Notes: generated from the letters alone by a model not told the origin. A stretch of DNA of 38,186 nucleotides from Pseudomonadota bacterium (GCA_021324075.1 JAJPJW010000174.1:1-38186); one strand, 5' to 3'. Counted from the first letter of the stretch, positions 15,815 through 23,747 are shown. Made by a program: numbers and translations.

Positions 15815-17047
15815 TTGAAGCCAAAACAAACCCGAGTCAAAAAGACGCCCGCCCAGGTGGCGGAGCCGCCGTCCTGGCGTTCCTGCCTGCCTTATGCTTT
15901 TATCGCGACCCTCTATTTGCTTCTTGCCCTCCCCTTGCGCTTCGCCCGGGGCGGCGGGCCGGACTGGGATTCCTTCATGGCCGCCACGGACCTGATCCTC
16001 CAGGGCAAATGGCTCCAACTTTACGAGAACCACCAGTCCTTTTTCTCCTTCAGCTTCCCACCCCTCCCCTTTTTCCTGATGGCGCCTTTCCGGTTCCTGG
16101 CCCAGGCCCTGGGGTTGCCCCCGGGCGCGGGAGACGCCCTCACGGGCCTTCCCATGCTGGCGGGGGATTTTTTAAGCGCATGGATGCTGGTGAAGCTTGT
16201 GCGGCGGTTCCGGGAAGTTTCGAAAGGCGAGGGGCTTTTCCTCTTCGCTTTCTACCTGGCGGCCTGGATCGTTTTTTTCGATTCGGCTTACCACTCGCAT
16301 TTTGATTCCATCCTGCTCTTTTTCCTCTTCACGGCGGTGGAAAGGTTGCAGGCGGGGAAAGCGGCCGTCGCGGGGATTTTCCTGGGCCTGGCCCTGCTCA
16401 CCAAACAAACGGCCCTCATGGTCCTGATCCCCCTTGCCTTTGTCCTGATGGGAAAGGGACGGAAGGAGCCGGGGAAGATGCTCATCCCCGCGGCGGCCAT
16501 AACCCTCGTTGGGATGGCGCCTTTCTTGGCCGCCGATTTTTCACAAGTCAAATCGGTGCTTTTGGACGCGCCCAACCAAAGGCCCATCGGCTACCAAACC
16601 ATCTGGTGGATTTTCGCCGGGAACGAAGGGGCCATGGCCTGGCTCAACGGCGCCGAACCTTGCCTGAACGTCCTCATCCTATTGCTGGTCACCGGCTATT
16701 GCGCCTTCATGGTGGGACGGCGGGGCGTCGGCCTCCGGGAACCAAGGCTCCTGGGCCTTTGCGCGGCCTGCGCGGTGATCATGGTCTTCCTGGAAGGCTG
16801 GGGAAGCCTGCACTACTTCCTGCTGCCCTTCGGTTTCCTGCTGGCTTGGGAGGCCGCGACCGGGGGTTGGCCATGGGTGTCGGTTGTTTTCACGGCCGTA
16901 CTGTCAGACCAATTCATCCTCAAGTATTCGTCCGAGACCCATTACGGCTTCAACCCATGGACCGCCTGGGAAATGATCCTGCTTTTTACGGGGACACTGG
17001 TTGTTTTGACCCGGCAGCTCAACCGGGGAAGGGAATCGTCCCTTTAA
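15815..17047 (+). CDS. Polytopic membrane glycosyltransferase (GT-C, ALG6/ALG8- or GT87-like)
   Basis: The 410-residue product starts at a TTG with GAGGA 4 nt upstream. It has about ten hydrophobic segments from residue 27 to 395. The first outer loop reads RFARGGGPDWDSFMAATDLI, with D50 and D52 as likely catalytic acids, then SFPPLPFFL. Residues near 165-185 read FFDSAYHSHFDSILLFFLFTAVE, close to the HFDS-type loop of ALG6/ALG8 glucosyltransferases and GT87 enzymes. An LLTKQTAL motif (residues 193-200) is also common in those families. The donor is presumably a polyprenyl-phosphate sugar. It overlaps the convergent outer-membrane protein gene by 4 bp at its stop codon (TTAA shared). It follows the Nudix-DUF309 gene by 7 bp. 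Confidence 0.8.
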   Translation: MKPKQTRVKKTPAQVAEPPSWRSCLPYAFIATLYLLLALPLRFARGGGPDWDSFMAATDLILQGKWLQLYENHQSFFSFSFPPLPFFLMAPFRFLAQALGLPPGAGDALTGLPMLAGDFLSAWMLVKLVRRFREVSKGEGLFLFAFYLAAWIVFFDSAYHSHFDSILLFFLFTAVERLQAGKAAVAGIFLGLALLTKQTALMVLIPLAFVLMGKGRKEPGKMLIPAAAITLVGMAPFLAADFSQVKSVLLDAPNQRPIGYQTIWWIFAGNEGAMAWLNGAEPCLNVLILLLVTGYCAFMVGRRGVGLREPRLLGLCAACAVIMVFLEGWGSLHYFLLPFGFLLAWEAATGGWPWVSVVFTAVLSDQFILKYSSETHYGFNPWTAWEMILLFTGTLVVLTRQLNRGRESSL

Positions 17048-18117
17048 TAGTGGTAAGTGATGGCAAGCCCGGCGTCGGCGCCGGTGTAATCAATGTTCAC
17101 CGGCTTGATCCCGGTGGTGCCGACAGGGCTGGCCGAAATCACCCCCGTGGAATCGGACGACAAGACCGACTGCTGGCCCGCGCCGTTGCTGTAGGAAACC
17201 ACCCCCTCCATGTCCCCGGTGGTGGCCCAGCGGCCCCGCACATAGAGGCTGGCCGAAAGTTGGTCCCCCACCGCGACGTCCCAACCCAGCCCCAAGAATC
17301 CCCCGAAGCCGATGCCCACCATTTCCCCCGATTGCAGGGTGACGGCGCTGGACGGGTTGGCCTGTACGTAATTAACCTCCGCGATGGTTTCGTAAAAGCC
17401 CCCGCCCGCTTGGGCCCAAAGGCGGGTGCGGCCCAGCTTGAAATAATGCGTGAAGGCGGGCTGGATGGAAACCATGTTGGGCTGGATGGTCCCCTTGAGC
17501 GTGTTGCCGAAATTGTCGTGGGCCGAGGCCTGGAAACCGTTGAAGGCCGCCCCGTCGAAGGACATGCTCCAGGCGTCATAGGTGTCCAGCATGAAGCCCA
17601 CCTCCAGGCCGGCCAGGGGGCCCGTGCCGTCCACGGTGGCGGAGGCATAACCGTATTTGGCCCCGAAATAACTTTGGAAGGCCGGGGCGGAGGAGGGCAG
17701 GCCCCCCAGGCTGGCCGAAATGAGGCCGCCGTGGAGTTTCACCCAGATGCCGTAGTCGCGGAAGACCCGGGGATAGGGGTCGTTGCGTTCGGCCTCCCAG
17801 ATCATTTTGGCCCGGAGGCCCTCGGCCAGCTCGCGAAGCTGGTAGTTGTCGGGATGCCAGCGGAGGCTCTGGTCGAAGGCCGGGACGGCCCGCATGGGCT
17901 GGTTGGAGAGGTAATAGTCGAAGCCCAGGATCTGCCAGGCCTTCCAGTTTTGGGGGTCGGCGCGGACTTCGGCCTGGAGGTAGGGGATGGAATCCATGTA
18001 GTCCTTGTGGGCGTAGGCGCCGAAGCCCTTCACGTAGTCGCTGTCGGCGGTATCGGCCCAAAGGGGGGGAGAAGCCAGGGCGATCAGGAGGACCAAAGCG
18101 GTTTTACGGGCCGACAT
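17044..18117 (-). CDS. Outer-membrane beta-barrel protein with N-terminal TPR
   Basis: The product is 357 residues from the ATG at 18117, chosen over ATGs 4 and 18 codons earlier because GGGGA lies 5 nt before it. Residues 1-22 are a signal peptide (MSARKTALVLLIALASPPLWA). Residues 25-95 hold two TPR units (YVKGFGAYAHKDYMDSIPYLQAEVRADPQN and WQILGFDYYLSNQPMRAVPAF). From about residue 130 to the end, alternating hydrophobic strands with aromatic ends and glycine turns follow, and the last residues are AGLAITYHY, with a terminal aromatic residue as in BamA-dependent barrels. This is evidence for an outer membrane in the organism. The barrel has roughly 10-12 strands by eye. Function unknown; TPR-plus-barrel proteins can bind partners in the periplasm. 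A TATACT lies about 36 nt upstream of the start. Confidence 0.75.
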   Translation of the reverse strand: MSARKTALVLLIALASPPLWADTADSDYVKGFGAYAHKDYMDSIPYLQAEVRADPQNWKAWQILGFDYYLSNQPMRAVPAFDQSLRWHPDNYQLRELAEGLRAKMIWEAERNDPYPRVFRDYGIWVKLHGGLISASLGGLPSSAPAFQSYFGAKYGYASATVDGTGPLAGLEVGFMLDTYDAWSMSFDGAAFNGFQASAHDNFGNTLKGTIQPNMVSIQPAFTHYFKLGRTRLWAQAGGGFYETIAEVNYVQANPSSAVTLQSGEMVGIGFGGFLGLGWDVAVGDQLSASLYVRGRWATTGDMEGVVSYSNGAGQQSVLSSDSTGVISASPVGTTGIKPVNIDYTGADAGLAITYHY

Positions 18118-18201
18118 AGATTTCCCCATCGAATCGGTAAAAACAATTCCAGTATATCGGCCGGCCCCCACAAAGCCAGGCGGTTCGGGGGAATGAACCG
18201 G

Positions 18202-19134
18202 TCATTCGTTTTGCGAATCCACCCGGGCGCCGGTATTCCGGACCCACATGGGGTATTTGATCCGCTCCAGGGCGCTGTCTTTGGTAAAGGCCTTGAAATC
18301 GGCTTCGGACATTTGGGAGGCCTTCTCCCGGGTGAGGGCGAGGACTTCGGGCCGGGGCTGGAAAGCCGCCTCCCGGCCGGCCGGGGCGTGGGTGTTATAG
18401 GGGCAGGCGGTCTGGCAAAGGTCGCAGCCCGCCAGGTAGCCGTGCAGGGCCGATCCGGGCGGCAGGGCCGAGCGGTGTTCCAAGGTGAGATAGCTGATGC
18501 ATTTGACGGCGTTAAGGAGGCCCGGTTCCTCCAGGGCCCCGGTGGGGCAGGCGTCCAGGCAGGCCGTGCAGGTCTTGCAGAGGTCCTCGACCGGTTCGTC
18601 GGGCCCCAGTTCCACGTCGGTGAGGATCTCCCCCAGGAAGAGGAAGGACCCGAAAGTCTTGTTCAAGAGCAGGGTGTTCTTGCCGGTCCATCCCAGGCCC
18701 GCCGCGGCCGCGTAACTGCGCTCCAAGACCGGGCCCGTGTCGACGTAAGCCTTGGCCCTGGCTCCCGGAACCAGTTCCCCGCAAAGGTACCCGGCAAGGG
18801 CCTCCAGTTTTTCACCGAGGACCTCATGGTAGTCCCGGCCCCAGGCGTAGCAGGAGACGGGATGGTTCTCCAAAAGCGGGTAATGCTGGGGCTGGGGGTT
18901 GTAGCTGAGCCCCACGCAAAAGACGGACTTGGCCCCGGGCAGGAGCGACTGGGGGTTCCCCCTTTCTTCCTTGCGGCGTTCCAAATAGTTCATTTCGCCC
19001 GCATATCCCTTTTGGAGCCAACCGAGAAAAGAGGAGTAATTTCCGGGAGGGACGGCGGCGGTGGCGCCGCAAAGCTCAAAACCTAGTTCTCGTGCTTTTT
19101 GCTTGAGCTTTTGAGTAATTTCAATTGAATTCAT
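18202..19134 (-). CDS. queG: Epoxyqueuosine reductase
   Basis: QueG reduces epoxyqueuosine to queuosine in tRNA, using cobalamin and two 4Fe-4S clusters. The product here is 310 residues, about the length of QueG lacking the C-terminal HEAT region. The first ferredoxin motif is CKTCTACLDACP (C186, C189, C192, C196), the second is CDLCQTACP (C237, C240, C244) with an earlier cysteine in KCISYLT (C212). YVDTGPVLER (D132 expected as the proton donor) and AGLGWTGKNTLLL are both family hallmarks. The start at 19134 gives the family's usual beginning (MNSIEITQKLKQKARELGF); TTG 19152 and ATG 19149 are alternatives. At 19134 a GATAAT lies 6 nt upstream with no ribosome site, fitting a leaderless mRNA. 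It is followed downstream by the outer-membrane protein gene on the same strand, 84 bp away. Confidence 0.95.
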   Translation of the reverse strand: MNSIEITQKLKQKARELGFELCGATAAVPPGNYSSFLGWLQKGYAGEMNYLERRKEERGNPQSLLPGAKSVFCVGLSYNPQPQHYPLLENHPVSCYAWGRDYHEVLGEKLEALAGYLCGELVPGARAKAYVDTGPVLERSYAAAAGLGWTGKNTLLLNKTFGSFLFLGEILTDVELGPDEPVEDLCKTCTACLDACPTGALEEPGLLNAVKCISYLTLEHRSALPPGSALHGYLAGCDLCQTACPYNTHAPAGREAAFQPRPEVLALTREKASQMSEADFKAFTKDSALERIKYPMWVRNTGARVDSQNE

Positions 19135-19140
19135 CAGCCC

Positions 19141-19146
19141 ATTATC
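19141..19146 (-). promoter_or_regulatory. -10-like box (GATAAT) 6 nt before the queG start
   Basis: On the minus strand GATAAT is followed by GGGCTG and then the ATG at 19134. No ribosome site is present. The -35 region falls in the dispersed repeat and shows only a weak match. Confidence 0.4.
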
Positions 19147-19155
19147 CATCAAGAA

Positions 19156-19246
19156 GTTGGCGGCTCACAGTTCGCAGTTGGCAGCAAAGGCTTTTGTCCC
19201 CTCAGTTTTAACTTTGCTGTGAACTGCCGACTGCCAACCGTGAACT
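19156..19246. repeat. Imperfect inverted repeat, CAGTTCACAG family
   Basis: Left part CACAGTTCGCAGTTGGCAG and right part CTGTGAACTGCCGACTGC are imperfect reverse complements, with AAAGG/CTTTTG and CTTTGCTG near the centre. It lies between queG and the next minus-strand gene. Related units sit at 5447-5479 and 33351-33386. Confidence 0.7.
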
Positions 19247-19250
19247 GTCT

Positions 19251-19790
19251 TTAGCCGTGCTTGAAATGCGAATAGGTTTGGAGGAGCGCGCTCAAGGAAG
19301 ACAGGACGAGGATGAGCAGCACCAGCTGCCGCAGGTGGGACGGGACGACGGAATAAATCCCCAACGCCAGGGCCACGACGGCCCAGGAAAAACCGATCCA
19401 GATCAGTTCCTTCAGTCCGGCGCGGCGGTTATGGTGCTGTTTTATTTTGAGGGCGAATTGCTCGGGCGTGAAACGCTCCTGGGTGGTCCGGTTGTCCGCC
19501 TGCCCCCCGAGGGTCCGCAGGAGGATATCCACCAGGAAAACCTGGAGCTCCGCGGCGGCCGCGGGGGCGTCGCGGGAAACAAGGGCCGAGTAAACTTCCT
19601 TGTCCGGGTCGTAGGAAAGCAGGCATTCGATTTCGGGCGGGCCCGGTTCGGAAAAACGGATGTTTTCCCATTCCCGGTCCTGGCCCTTCAGGTGGACCTC
19701 CACCGGGATGCCCCGGCGGTGCAGCTCCTCCAACAGCTCAAAGGCCGAGGGCTGAAGCTTCTTCTCAGGGGTCAGGATATATTCGGCCAT
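19251..19790 (-). CDS. Conserved-looking two-TM protein, function unknown
   Basis: The product is 179 residues. A soluble N-terminal part of about 125 residues (including FELLEELHRRGIPVEVHLKGQ and YDPDKEVYSALVSRDAPAAAAELQVFLVDILL) is followed by two membrane helices, WIGFSWAVVALALGIYSVV and LRQLVLLILVLSSLSALLQ. GGAG about 7 nt before the ATG supports the start. I do not recognise the family. It sits between the mtnD terminator and queG, and its own downstream gap holds the dispersed repeat. No motif suggests enzymatic action, so a membrane accessory role is the most that can be said. Confidence 0.7.
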   Translation of the reverse strand: MAEYILTPEKKLQPSAFELLEELHRRGIPVEVHLKGQDREWENIRFSEPGPPEIECLLSYDPDKEVYSALVSRDAPAAAAELQVFLVDILLRTLGGQADNRTTQERFTPEQFALKIKQHHNRRAGLKELIWIGFSWAVVALALGIYSVVPSHLRQLVLLILVLSSLSALLQTYSHFKHG

Positions 19791-19810
19791 ACGGGCTCCA
19801 CGGAGGTCCG

Positions 19811-19845
19811 TAAAATAAAAAAGCAGGGGCGAGGATAGCCCCTGC
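19811..19845 (-). terminator. Rho-independent terminator after mtnD
   Basis: On the minus strand GCAGGGGC, a 7-nt loop and GCCCCTGC are followed by TTTTTTATTTT. It begins 21 nt past the mtnD stop codon. Confidence 0.9.
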
Positions 19846-19866
19846 CGGAAACCAAAGAAGGCGGTT

Positions 19867-20325
19867 TTACTTGGCGGCGGCCGCGGCCTGCCGGTAAATG
19901 GGCGTCCAGCCCGACTGGTCCTTGAACAAACGCACGCATTGGATCTTCTTTTCGTCGGTCAGGTAAAAGCGGTGGTTGCGGTTGGCCGGGACCGAAATAT
20001 AGTCCTGGGGTTCCACGATGATCTTCATCCACCTGTCGTCCAGGCTGCGGATTTCGAAGACGCCCGAGCCGTCCAGGACGAAGCGCACTTCGTCGTCGGT
20101 ATGCAGGTGCTCGCCCACGAACTTGTCGCAAAGGGCCTGGAAGTTGGGCATCTCGGCCCACATTTTCACCTGGTCCATGGTGACGTAGCCGTTTTCCTTC
20201 ATGATGGCTTCCAGGGGAGGCTTGTAGGCGGACTCCTCGGTGGGGAGCTGGCGGTAAGTGACTCCCTGCGTGTTCAATTCTTCCGCCGTGATGTTCTTGC
20301 CTGTCTCCAGCCAGATCGCTTTCAT
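19867..20325 (-). CDS. mtnD: Acireductone dioxygenase (methionine salvage)
   Basis: MtnD converts acireductone and O2 to the 2-keto acid precursor of methionine plus formate (iron form), or to CO and other products (nickel form). The 152-residue product is a cupin. Metal ligands are H73 and H75 and E79 in GEHLHTDDEVRF, and H118 in PANRNHRFYL. The length and the order of blocks, including MDQVKMWAEMPNFQALCDKF and FEIRSLDDRWMKIIVEPQDYI, match the family well. It is the second gene of an operon with mtnB 12 bp upstream and has its own terminator behind it. The rest of the salvage pathway (mtnA, mtnN or mtnP, mtnC) is not visible in the window. The C-terminal AAAAAK is low-complexity. Confidence 0.95.
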   Translation of the reverse strand: MKAIWLETGKNITAEELNTQGVTYRQLPTEESAYKPPLEAIMKENGYVTMDQVKMWAEMPNFQALCDKFVGEHLHTDDEVRFVLDGSGVFEIRSLDDRWMKIIVEPQDYISVPANRNHRFYLTDEKKIQCVRLFKDQSGWTPIYRQAAAAAK

Positions 20326-20337
20326 GCGTCCTCCTTG

Positions 20338-21009
20338 TTAATCCAACGAAATCCCAAGCTGTTTCATGCGGCCCGCGGCCTCGAAAAGGTAGTCGTAGCA
20401 TTCGGCGTGGGTCTTGGCCTGTTTCCAATCCTTGCCCCAGACATAGACCCCGTGGCGCCGGACCAGCACCGCGTGGCTCTTGGGGTTGTTTTGAATGGCC
20501 TCGGCCAGCGAATCGGCCAGGTCGCACTCGTAGGCGGTGTTCTCGATGATGGGGACTTCCAGGGTGTCGAAGGCGCCGTAGCCTTCCACGCCCTTCTGCA
20601 TTTCCATGTTCTTGATGCGGAAATTTTTGTCGAAGAGCATGGTGGCCGTATTGGCGTTCACCGAATGGCTGTGCAACACCGCGCCTGCGTTGCGGATCTT
20701 ATAGGCGTGCATGAAGAGGGGCGCGCATTGGGAGAGCTTGAGGCCCTTGCCCGGTTCCTCGACCGCCATGCCCCCGGCGTCCAGCACGAAAATGTCTTCC
20801 GGTTTCAGGCGTTCCTTCTGGACCCCGCTGGGGGCCATATAGATGAAGCCGTCTTCCTTGATGGAAATGCCGCCGCCGGTGCCCGAAGCCCAGCCCAGGT
20901 TATAGAAGTTACGGCAGAGTTCGCAGACCAGCTCGCGGGTTTTCTTGGAAGAGGCCGAGGAAGGAGTCTTCTTTGCTTTAGGATTTTTTTCCGTCAAAAT
21001 CGCTTTCAT
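20338..21009 (-). CDS. mtnB: Methylthioribulose-1-phosphate dehydratase (methionine salvage)
   Basis: MtnB dehydrates 5-methylthioribulose 1-phosphate, a step before MtnD in the methionine salvage route. The 223-residue product is a class II aldolase-fold protein. Zinc ligands are H113 and H115 in LHSHSVNA and H186 in RRHGVYVWG. The substrate loop [35 protein letters not shown] is as in MtnB, not as in fuculose aldolases. An N-terminal stretch of about 20 basic and serine-rich residues precedes the fold. The start at 21009 is supported by a near-consensus promoter whose -10 ends 10 nt before the ATG. The gene is cotranscribed with mtnD. Confidence 0.95.
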   Translation of the reverse strand: MKAILTEKNPKAKKTPSSASSKKTRELVCELCRNFYNLGWASGTGGGISIKEDGFIYMAPSGVQKERLKPEDIFVLDAGGMAVEEPGKGLKLSQCAPLFMHAYKIRNAGAVLHSHSVNANTATMLFDKNFRIKNMEMQKGVEGYGAFDTLEVPIIENTAYECDLADSLAEAIQNNPKSHAVLVRRHGVYVWGKDWKQAKTHAECYDYLFEAAGRMKQLGISLD

Positions 21010-21019
21010 TGAGGATTTA

Positions 21020-21048
21020 ATTATCAGTTATCTTATGGACAGCGTCAA
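21020..21048 (-). promoter_or_regulatory. Sigma70-type promoter of the mtnB-mtnD operon
   Basis: On the minus strand, TTGACG (21048-21043), a 17-nt spacer and GATAAT (21025-21020) fit the consensus at five of six positions each. The ATG follows 10 nt later, so the 5' leader is only a few bases and contains no ribosome site. Confidence 0.7.
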
Positions 21049-21089
21049 GGGGAAGCCGAGTTCATGGCGTTGAAGCGAAGGAGACAAGG

Positions 21090-21536
21090 ATGCCGTATTA
21101 CCAATCCACCCATTCCCTCTCGGTGGCCGCGCCGGCGGAAAAGATTTACGAAGCGTTGACGAACTGGCCCCTGCGCGCCCAATGGCGGCGGGGGATCGAG
21201 ATCCACTGGGAAGGGGACGCTAAGGCCTTCCGGGGCCAGACGGTTTCCTTCAAAGTCAAAAGGCCCTTCTTTTCGTATTCTTTCTCCTTCCGTATTTCGG
21301 GACTGGAGCCTCCCCGTCGGCTTTACATGGAGTACACCGGCAGGCCCCTGAAGGGCCGGGCGGCGGTGGAAATCGTCCCGGAGGAAAAAACCTGCCGGGT
21401 GGACTTCCATTGGATGAAAGTGGAGCCGGAGGGGTGGATGGCCAAGCTTTATTTCGCCCTGGGATTGGGTATGCGCACCCACCGTTTGAGAACCCGGGAA
21501 ACCTTAAGGATGCTGAAGGAATACCTGGAAAAATAA
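21090..21536 (+). CDS. SRPBCC-type lipid- or ligand-binding protein
   Basis: The product is 148 residues, one domain of the START/SRPBCC helix-grip fold. It begins YYQSTHSLSVAAPAEKIYEALTNWPLRAQWRRGIE, the first strand and helix typical of polyketide-cyclase and coenzyme-Q-binding-like members, and ends LGLGMRTHRLRTRETLRMLKEYLEK, the long C-terminal helix that closes the pocket. GAAGGAG with spacing 7 precedes the ATG. Members bind hydrophobic ligands, and some assist lipid or quinone metabolism; no ligand can be read here. It stands 87 bp before the MoeB-like gene, which has its own ribosome site, so the two may or may not share a transcript. Confidence 0.8.
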   Translation: MPYYQSTHSLSVAAPAEKIYEALTNWPLRAQWRRGIEIHWEGDAKAFRGQTVSFKVKRPFFSYSFSFRISGLEPPRRLYMEYTGRPLKGRAAVEIVPEEKTCRVDFHWMKVEPEGWMAKLYFALGLGMRTHRLRTRETLRMLKEYLEK

Positions 21537-21623
21537 GTCTTTATTGATTTGGCGCTTCTTGTCCCCCTATCATTACCTTCCTATTTTGATGTCACCACTT
21601 ACTTAAACGATGCGGAGAGAACC

Positions 21624-22784
21624 ATGAGCAACCTCAGCCAAGACCAGATCAAGCGCTACACGCGCCACATCCTGCTTCCCGAAGTGGGCGTGACCGGCCA
21701 GAAGAAACTCCTCGACGCCAAGGTCTTGGTCGTGGGCGCGGGGGGCCTGGGATGCCCCATCTCCCTTTACCTGGCCGCGGCGGGCGTGGGCACCATCGGC
21801 CTGGTCGATTTCGACACGGTGGACGCTTCCAACCTCCAGCGCCAGGTTCTTTTCACCACCGAGGACGTGGGAAAGCCCAAGGTGGAAGTGGCCGCCAAGC
21901 GCCTCAAAGCCCTGAACCCGGACGTCACGGTGAATACCTACCAGGTGGCCCTGAAGAGCGACAACATCATGGACATCCTGAAGGATTACGACATGATCAT
22001 CGATGGGACGGATAATTTTCCGACCCGCTACCTCACCAACGACGCGGCCGTTCTCCAGAAGAAAGCCAACATCTACGGCTCCATATTCCGGTTCGACGGG
22101 CAGGTGACGGTGTTCAAGACCCCCGAGGGCCCCTGCTACCGCTGCCTTTACCCCGAGCCGCCCCCCCCGGGCGAGGTTCCGTCCTGCGCCGAAGGCGGCG
22201 TCATGGGCGCCATGGTGGGGACCATTGGGGCCATCCAGGCCACCGAGGCCATCAAACTCATCACGGGCATCGGCAAGCCCGCCATCGGCAAGTTCGTCAT
22301 CTACAACTCGCTGGACATGCAGTTCCGCAACCTGAAGCTGCACAAGGACCCCAGCTGCCCCATCTGTGGGACCAACCCCACGATCAAGCAGTTGATCGAC
22401 TACGAACAGTTCTGCGGCATGAAAGTGGAGGATACCCAGACTAAACAGGTGGCGGTGGCCAAGGACGAGATCGACCCATTGGAGCTCAAGGTGAAGATGG
22501 ACGAGAAGCAGGACTTCTTCCTCCTGGACGTGCGCGAGCCCAACGAGTACGAGATCGCCAACATCAAGGGCGCCACCCTGATCCCCCTTTCCCAATTGCC
22601 CAACCGGTTCCACGAACTGGACAAGGTCAAGGGCAAGGAGATCGTGGTGCATTGCAAGAGCGGCGTGCGAAGCCGCAAGGCCATCAACTTCCTTAAAACG
22701 CAGGGCTTCGACCATTTGGTCAACGTGGCCGGGGGCATCCTGGGCTGGAGCGACCAGGTGGACTCGTCGGTCCCGAAGTACTGA
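21624..22784 (+). CDS. moeB: MoeB/ThiF-type adenylyltransferase fused to rhodanese (sulfur-carrier activation)
   Basis: The ATG at 21624 has GGAGAGA 5 nt upstream; the 25 extra codons of the upstream in-frame start look non-coding. The 386-residue product has an E1-like domain followed by a rhodanese domain, the layout of MoeZ, eukaryotic MOCS3/Uba4 and related proteins. It adenylates and thiolates small ubiquitin-like sulfur carriers for molybdopterin, thiamine or thiolated tRNA. The nucleotide loop is VVGAGGLGCP (38-43 is GAGGLG). Zinc cysteines are CYRC (C171, C174) and CPIC (C245, C248). PSCAEGGV holds C188, the usual E1 cysteine. The rhodanese loop is HCKSGVRS with C344. No MoaD-, ThiS- or CysO-like partner is in the window, so the sulfur acceptor is not known. 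Confidence 0.9.
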   Translation: MSNLSQDQIKRYTRHILLPEVGVTGQKKLLDAKVLVVGAGGLGCPISLYLAAAGVGTIGLVDFDTVDASNLQRQVLFTTEDVGKPKVEVAAKRLKALNPDVTVNTYQVALKSDNIMDILKDYDMIIDGTDNFPTRYLTNDAAVLQKKANIYGSIFRFDGQVTVFKTPEGPCYRCLYPEPPPPGEVPSCAEGGVMGAMVGTIGAIQATEAIKLITGIGKPAIGKFVIYNSLDMQFRNLKLHKDPSCPICGTNPTIKQLIDYEQFCGMKVEDTQTKQVAVAKDEIDPLELKVKMDEKQDFFLLDVREPNEYEIANIKGATLIPLSQLPNRFHELDKVKGKEIVVHCKSGVRSRKAINFLKTQGFDHLVNVAGGILGWSDQVDSSVPKY

Positions 22785-22787
22785 GGC

Positions 22788-23477
22788 TTATTTCTTAGGC
22801 AGGCGGGGTTTGGGCGGGGGTTCGACCTCGCCCGTCAAGAGCCCGGCGGGTTGTACGGGCATCCGCTGGGGCGCGGGCGCGCCGCCGGTAAGAAGCTCCT
22901 TCCCCGTCTCCTCTTCCCTTTCCGGCAGGCTCAAGCGGATCAAATTCAACTCTTCCATGCGGGCTTCCAGGCATTTGGCCAGGGGCTCGTCCGATTTGGC
23001 GTTCGAAGCTTCCCGGTAGGCTTCCGAAAGGGGGCTCTTGGCCTCCACCTTCTGGAAGAACTCCTTGGATTGTTCCGGACCCAGGCCGATGGCGATGCCC
23101 TGCACGGCCTTGCGCTGCCAGTCGCTGATCTTGGAATAGAAATCCTTCTCCCCGGCGTGCCGGAAGATCAGGCTGCCCTCCTTCATCAGGTGTTCCAGGT
23201 AGGCCCGGAAAAAGTTCACGGACGTCAGGTCGAACCTCTTCTTGCGTTCCACCGAGTAGTCCATGGTTGAAACCCAAAGAACGGCCAGCCAGCCGATGGC
23301 CCAGCCGTACCAGGGGATTTGGGTGAGCCAGTCCACGAAGGGCAGGGTGGAGGCGGGCGGTGGAAAGCGGCCCAGGAACAGGGCCGCCCCCTGGAAAAAG
23401 GCGAGGACCAGGAATAAAAGCGGGCGTTGGAGGGAAAGCCTGAGGATTTCCCAGCGATCTTGAAGCCATTGGACCAT
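22788..23477 (-). CDS. Membrane protein with two N-terminal helices, function unknown
   Basis: The product is 229 residues. Two hydrophobic helices, LLFLVLAFFQGAALFLG and WYGWAIGWLAVLWVSTM, fall within the first 75 residues. The rest is soluble and mostly helical and charged (RKKRFDLTSVNFFRAYLEHLMKE, GIAIGLGPEQSKEFFQKVEAK, EPLAKCLEARMEELNLIRL), ending in a proline-rich tail. I do not recognise the family. It converges on the moeB-like gene, with three bases between the two stop codons. At the 5' end TAAAAT sits 6 nt before the ATG with no ribosome site, again the leaderless layout. The tail PKPRLPKK is basic. Confidence 0.65.
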   Translation of the reverse strand: MVQWLQDRWEILRLSLQRPLLFLVLAFFQGAALFLGRFPPPASTLPFVDWLTQIPWYGWAIGWLAVLWVSTMDYSVERKKRFDLTSVNFFRAYLEHLMKEGSLIFRHAGEKDFYSKISDWQRKAVQGIAIGLGPEQSKEFFQKVEAKSPLSEAYREASNAKSDEPLAKCLEARMEELNLIRLSLPEREEETGKELLTGGAPAPQRMPVQPAGLLTGEVEPPPKPRLPKK

Positions 23478-23483
23478 GCGGAA

Positions 23484-23489
23484 ATTTTA
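23484..23489 (-). promoter_or_regulatory. -10-like box (TAAAAT) 6 nt before the start at 23477
   Basis: On the minus strand TAAAAT is followed by TTCCGC and then ATG. No ribosome site is present in the 40 nt before. No convincing -35 is visible. Confidence 0.4.
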
Positions 23490-23576
23490 CCAATGCCTTA
23501 CGCCTTTCCGGGGGGTTTTTTCGGCTTCGAGGGCGTAAGATGCCCCGTCGGTCAACCATCGTCGGAGGGGGGAAGC

Positions 23577-23747
23577 ATGAGCGCCATTATCGGACTGTTG
23601 ATCTTCATCGGGGATATCTACGGTATTGTCATGACGATTCAAAGCAAGGCCAAAACGGACTCCAAGATCATCTGGGTCCTGCTTATTTTCTTCCTGCCGG
23701 TACTCGGGCTGATCCTGTGGTTCCTGATGGGGCCGGGGAAGAAATAA
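23577..23747 (+). CDS. Small PLDc_N-type membrane protein
   Basis: The product is 56 residues: MSAIIGLLIFIGDIYGIVMTIQ, a short charged loop SKAKTDSKI, then IWVLLIFFLPVLGLILWFLMGPGKK. Two membrane helices joined by a small basic turn, with the pattern I..W...IFFLPVLG...W...G, are the PLDc_N (phospholipase D N-terminal membrane) family, which often occurs alone as a small protein. A longer in-frame start exists upstream but the ATG at 23577 has a strong ribosome site (GGAGGGGGGAAGC). The role is unknown. Confidence 0.85.
   Translation: MSAIIGLLIFIGDIYGIVMTIQSKAKTDSKIIWVLLIFFLPVLGLILWFLMGPGKK

Noticed and set aside
16606-19086. 826-codon open frame on the plus strand across the glycosyltransferase, outer-membrane protein and queG genes
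   Set aside because: It runs antisense to three recognisable genes; composition is Gly/Arg/Pro-rich and has no domain. It is a high-GC frame artefact.
23427-23747. 106-codon version of the small PLDc_N-type protein
   Set aside because: The upstream 50 codons have no motif, while the ATG at 23577 has a strong ribosome site and gives the family's normal length.
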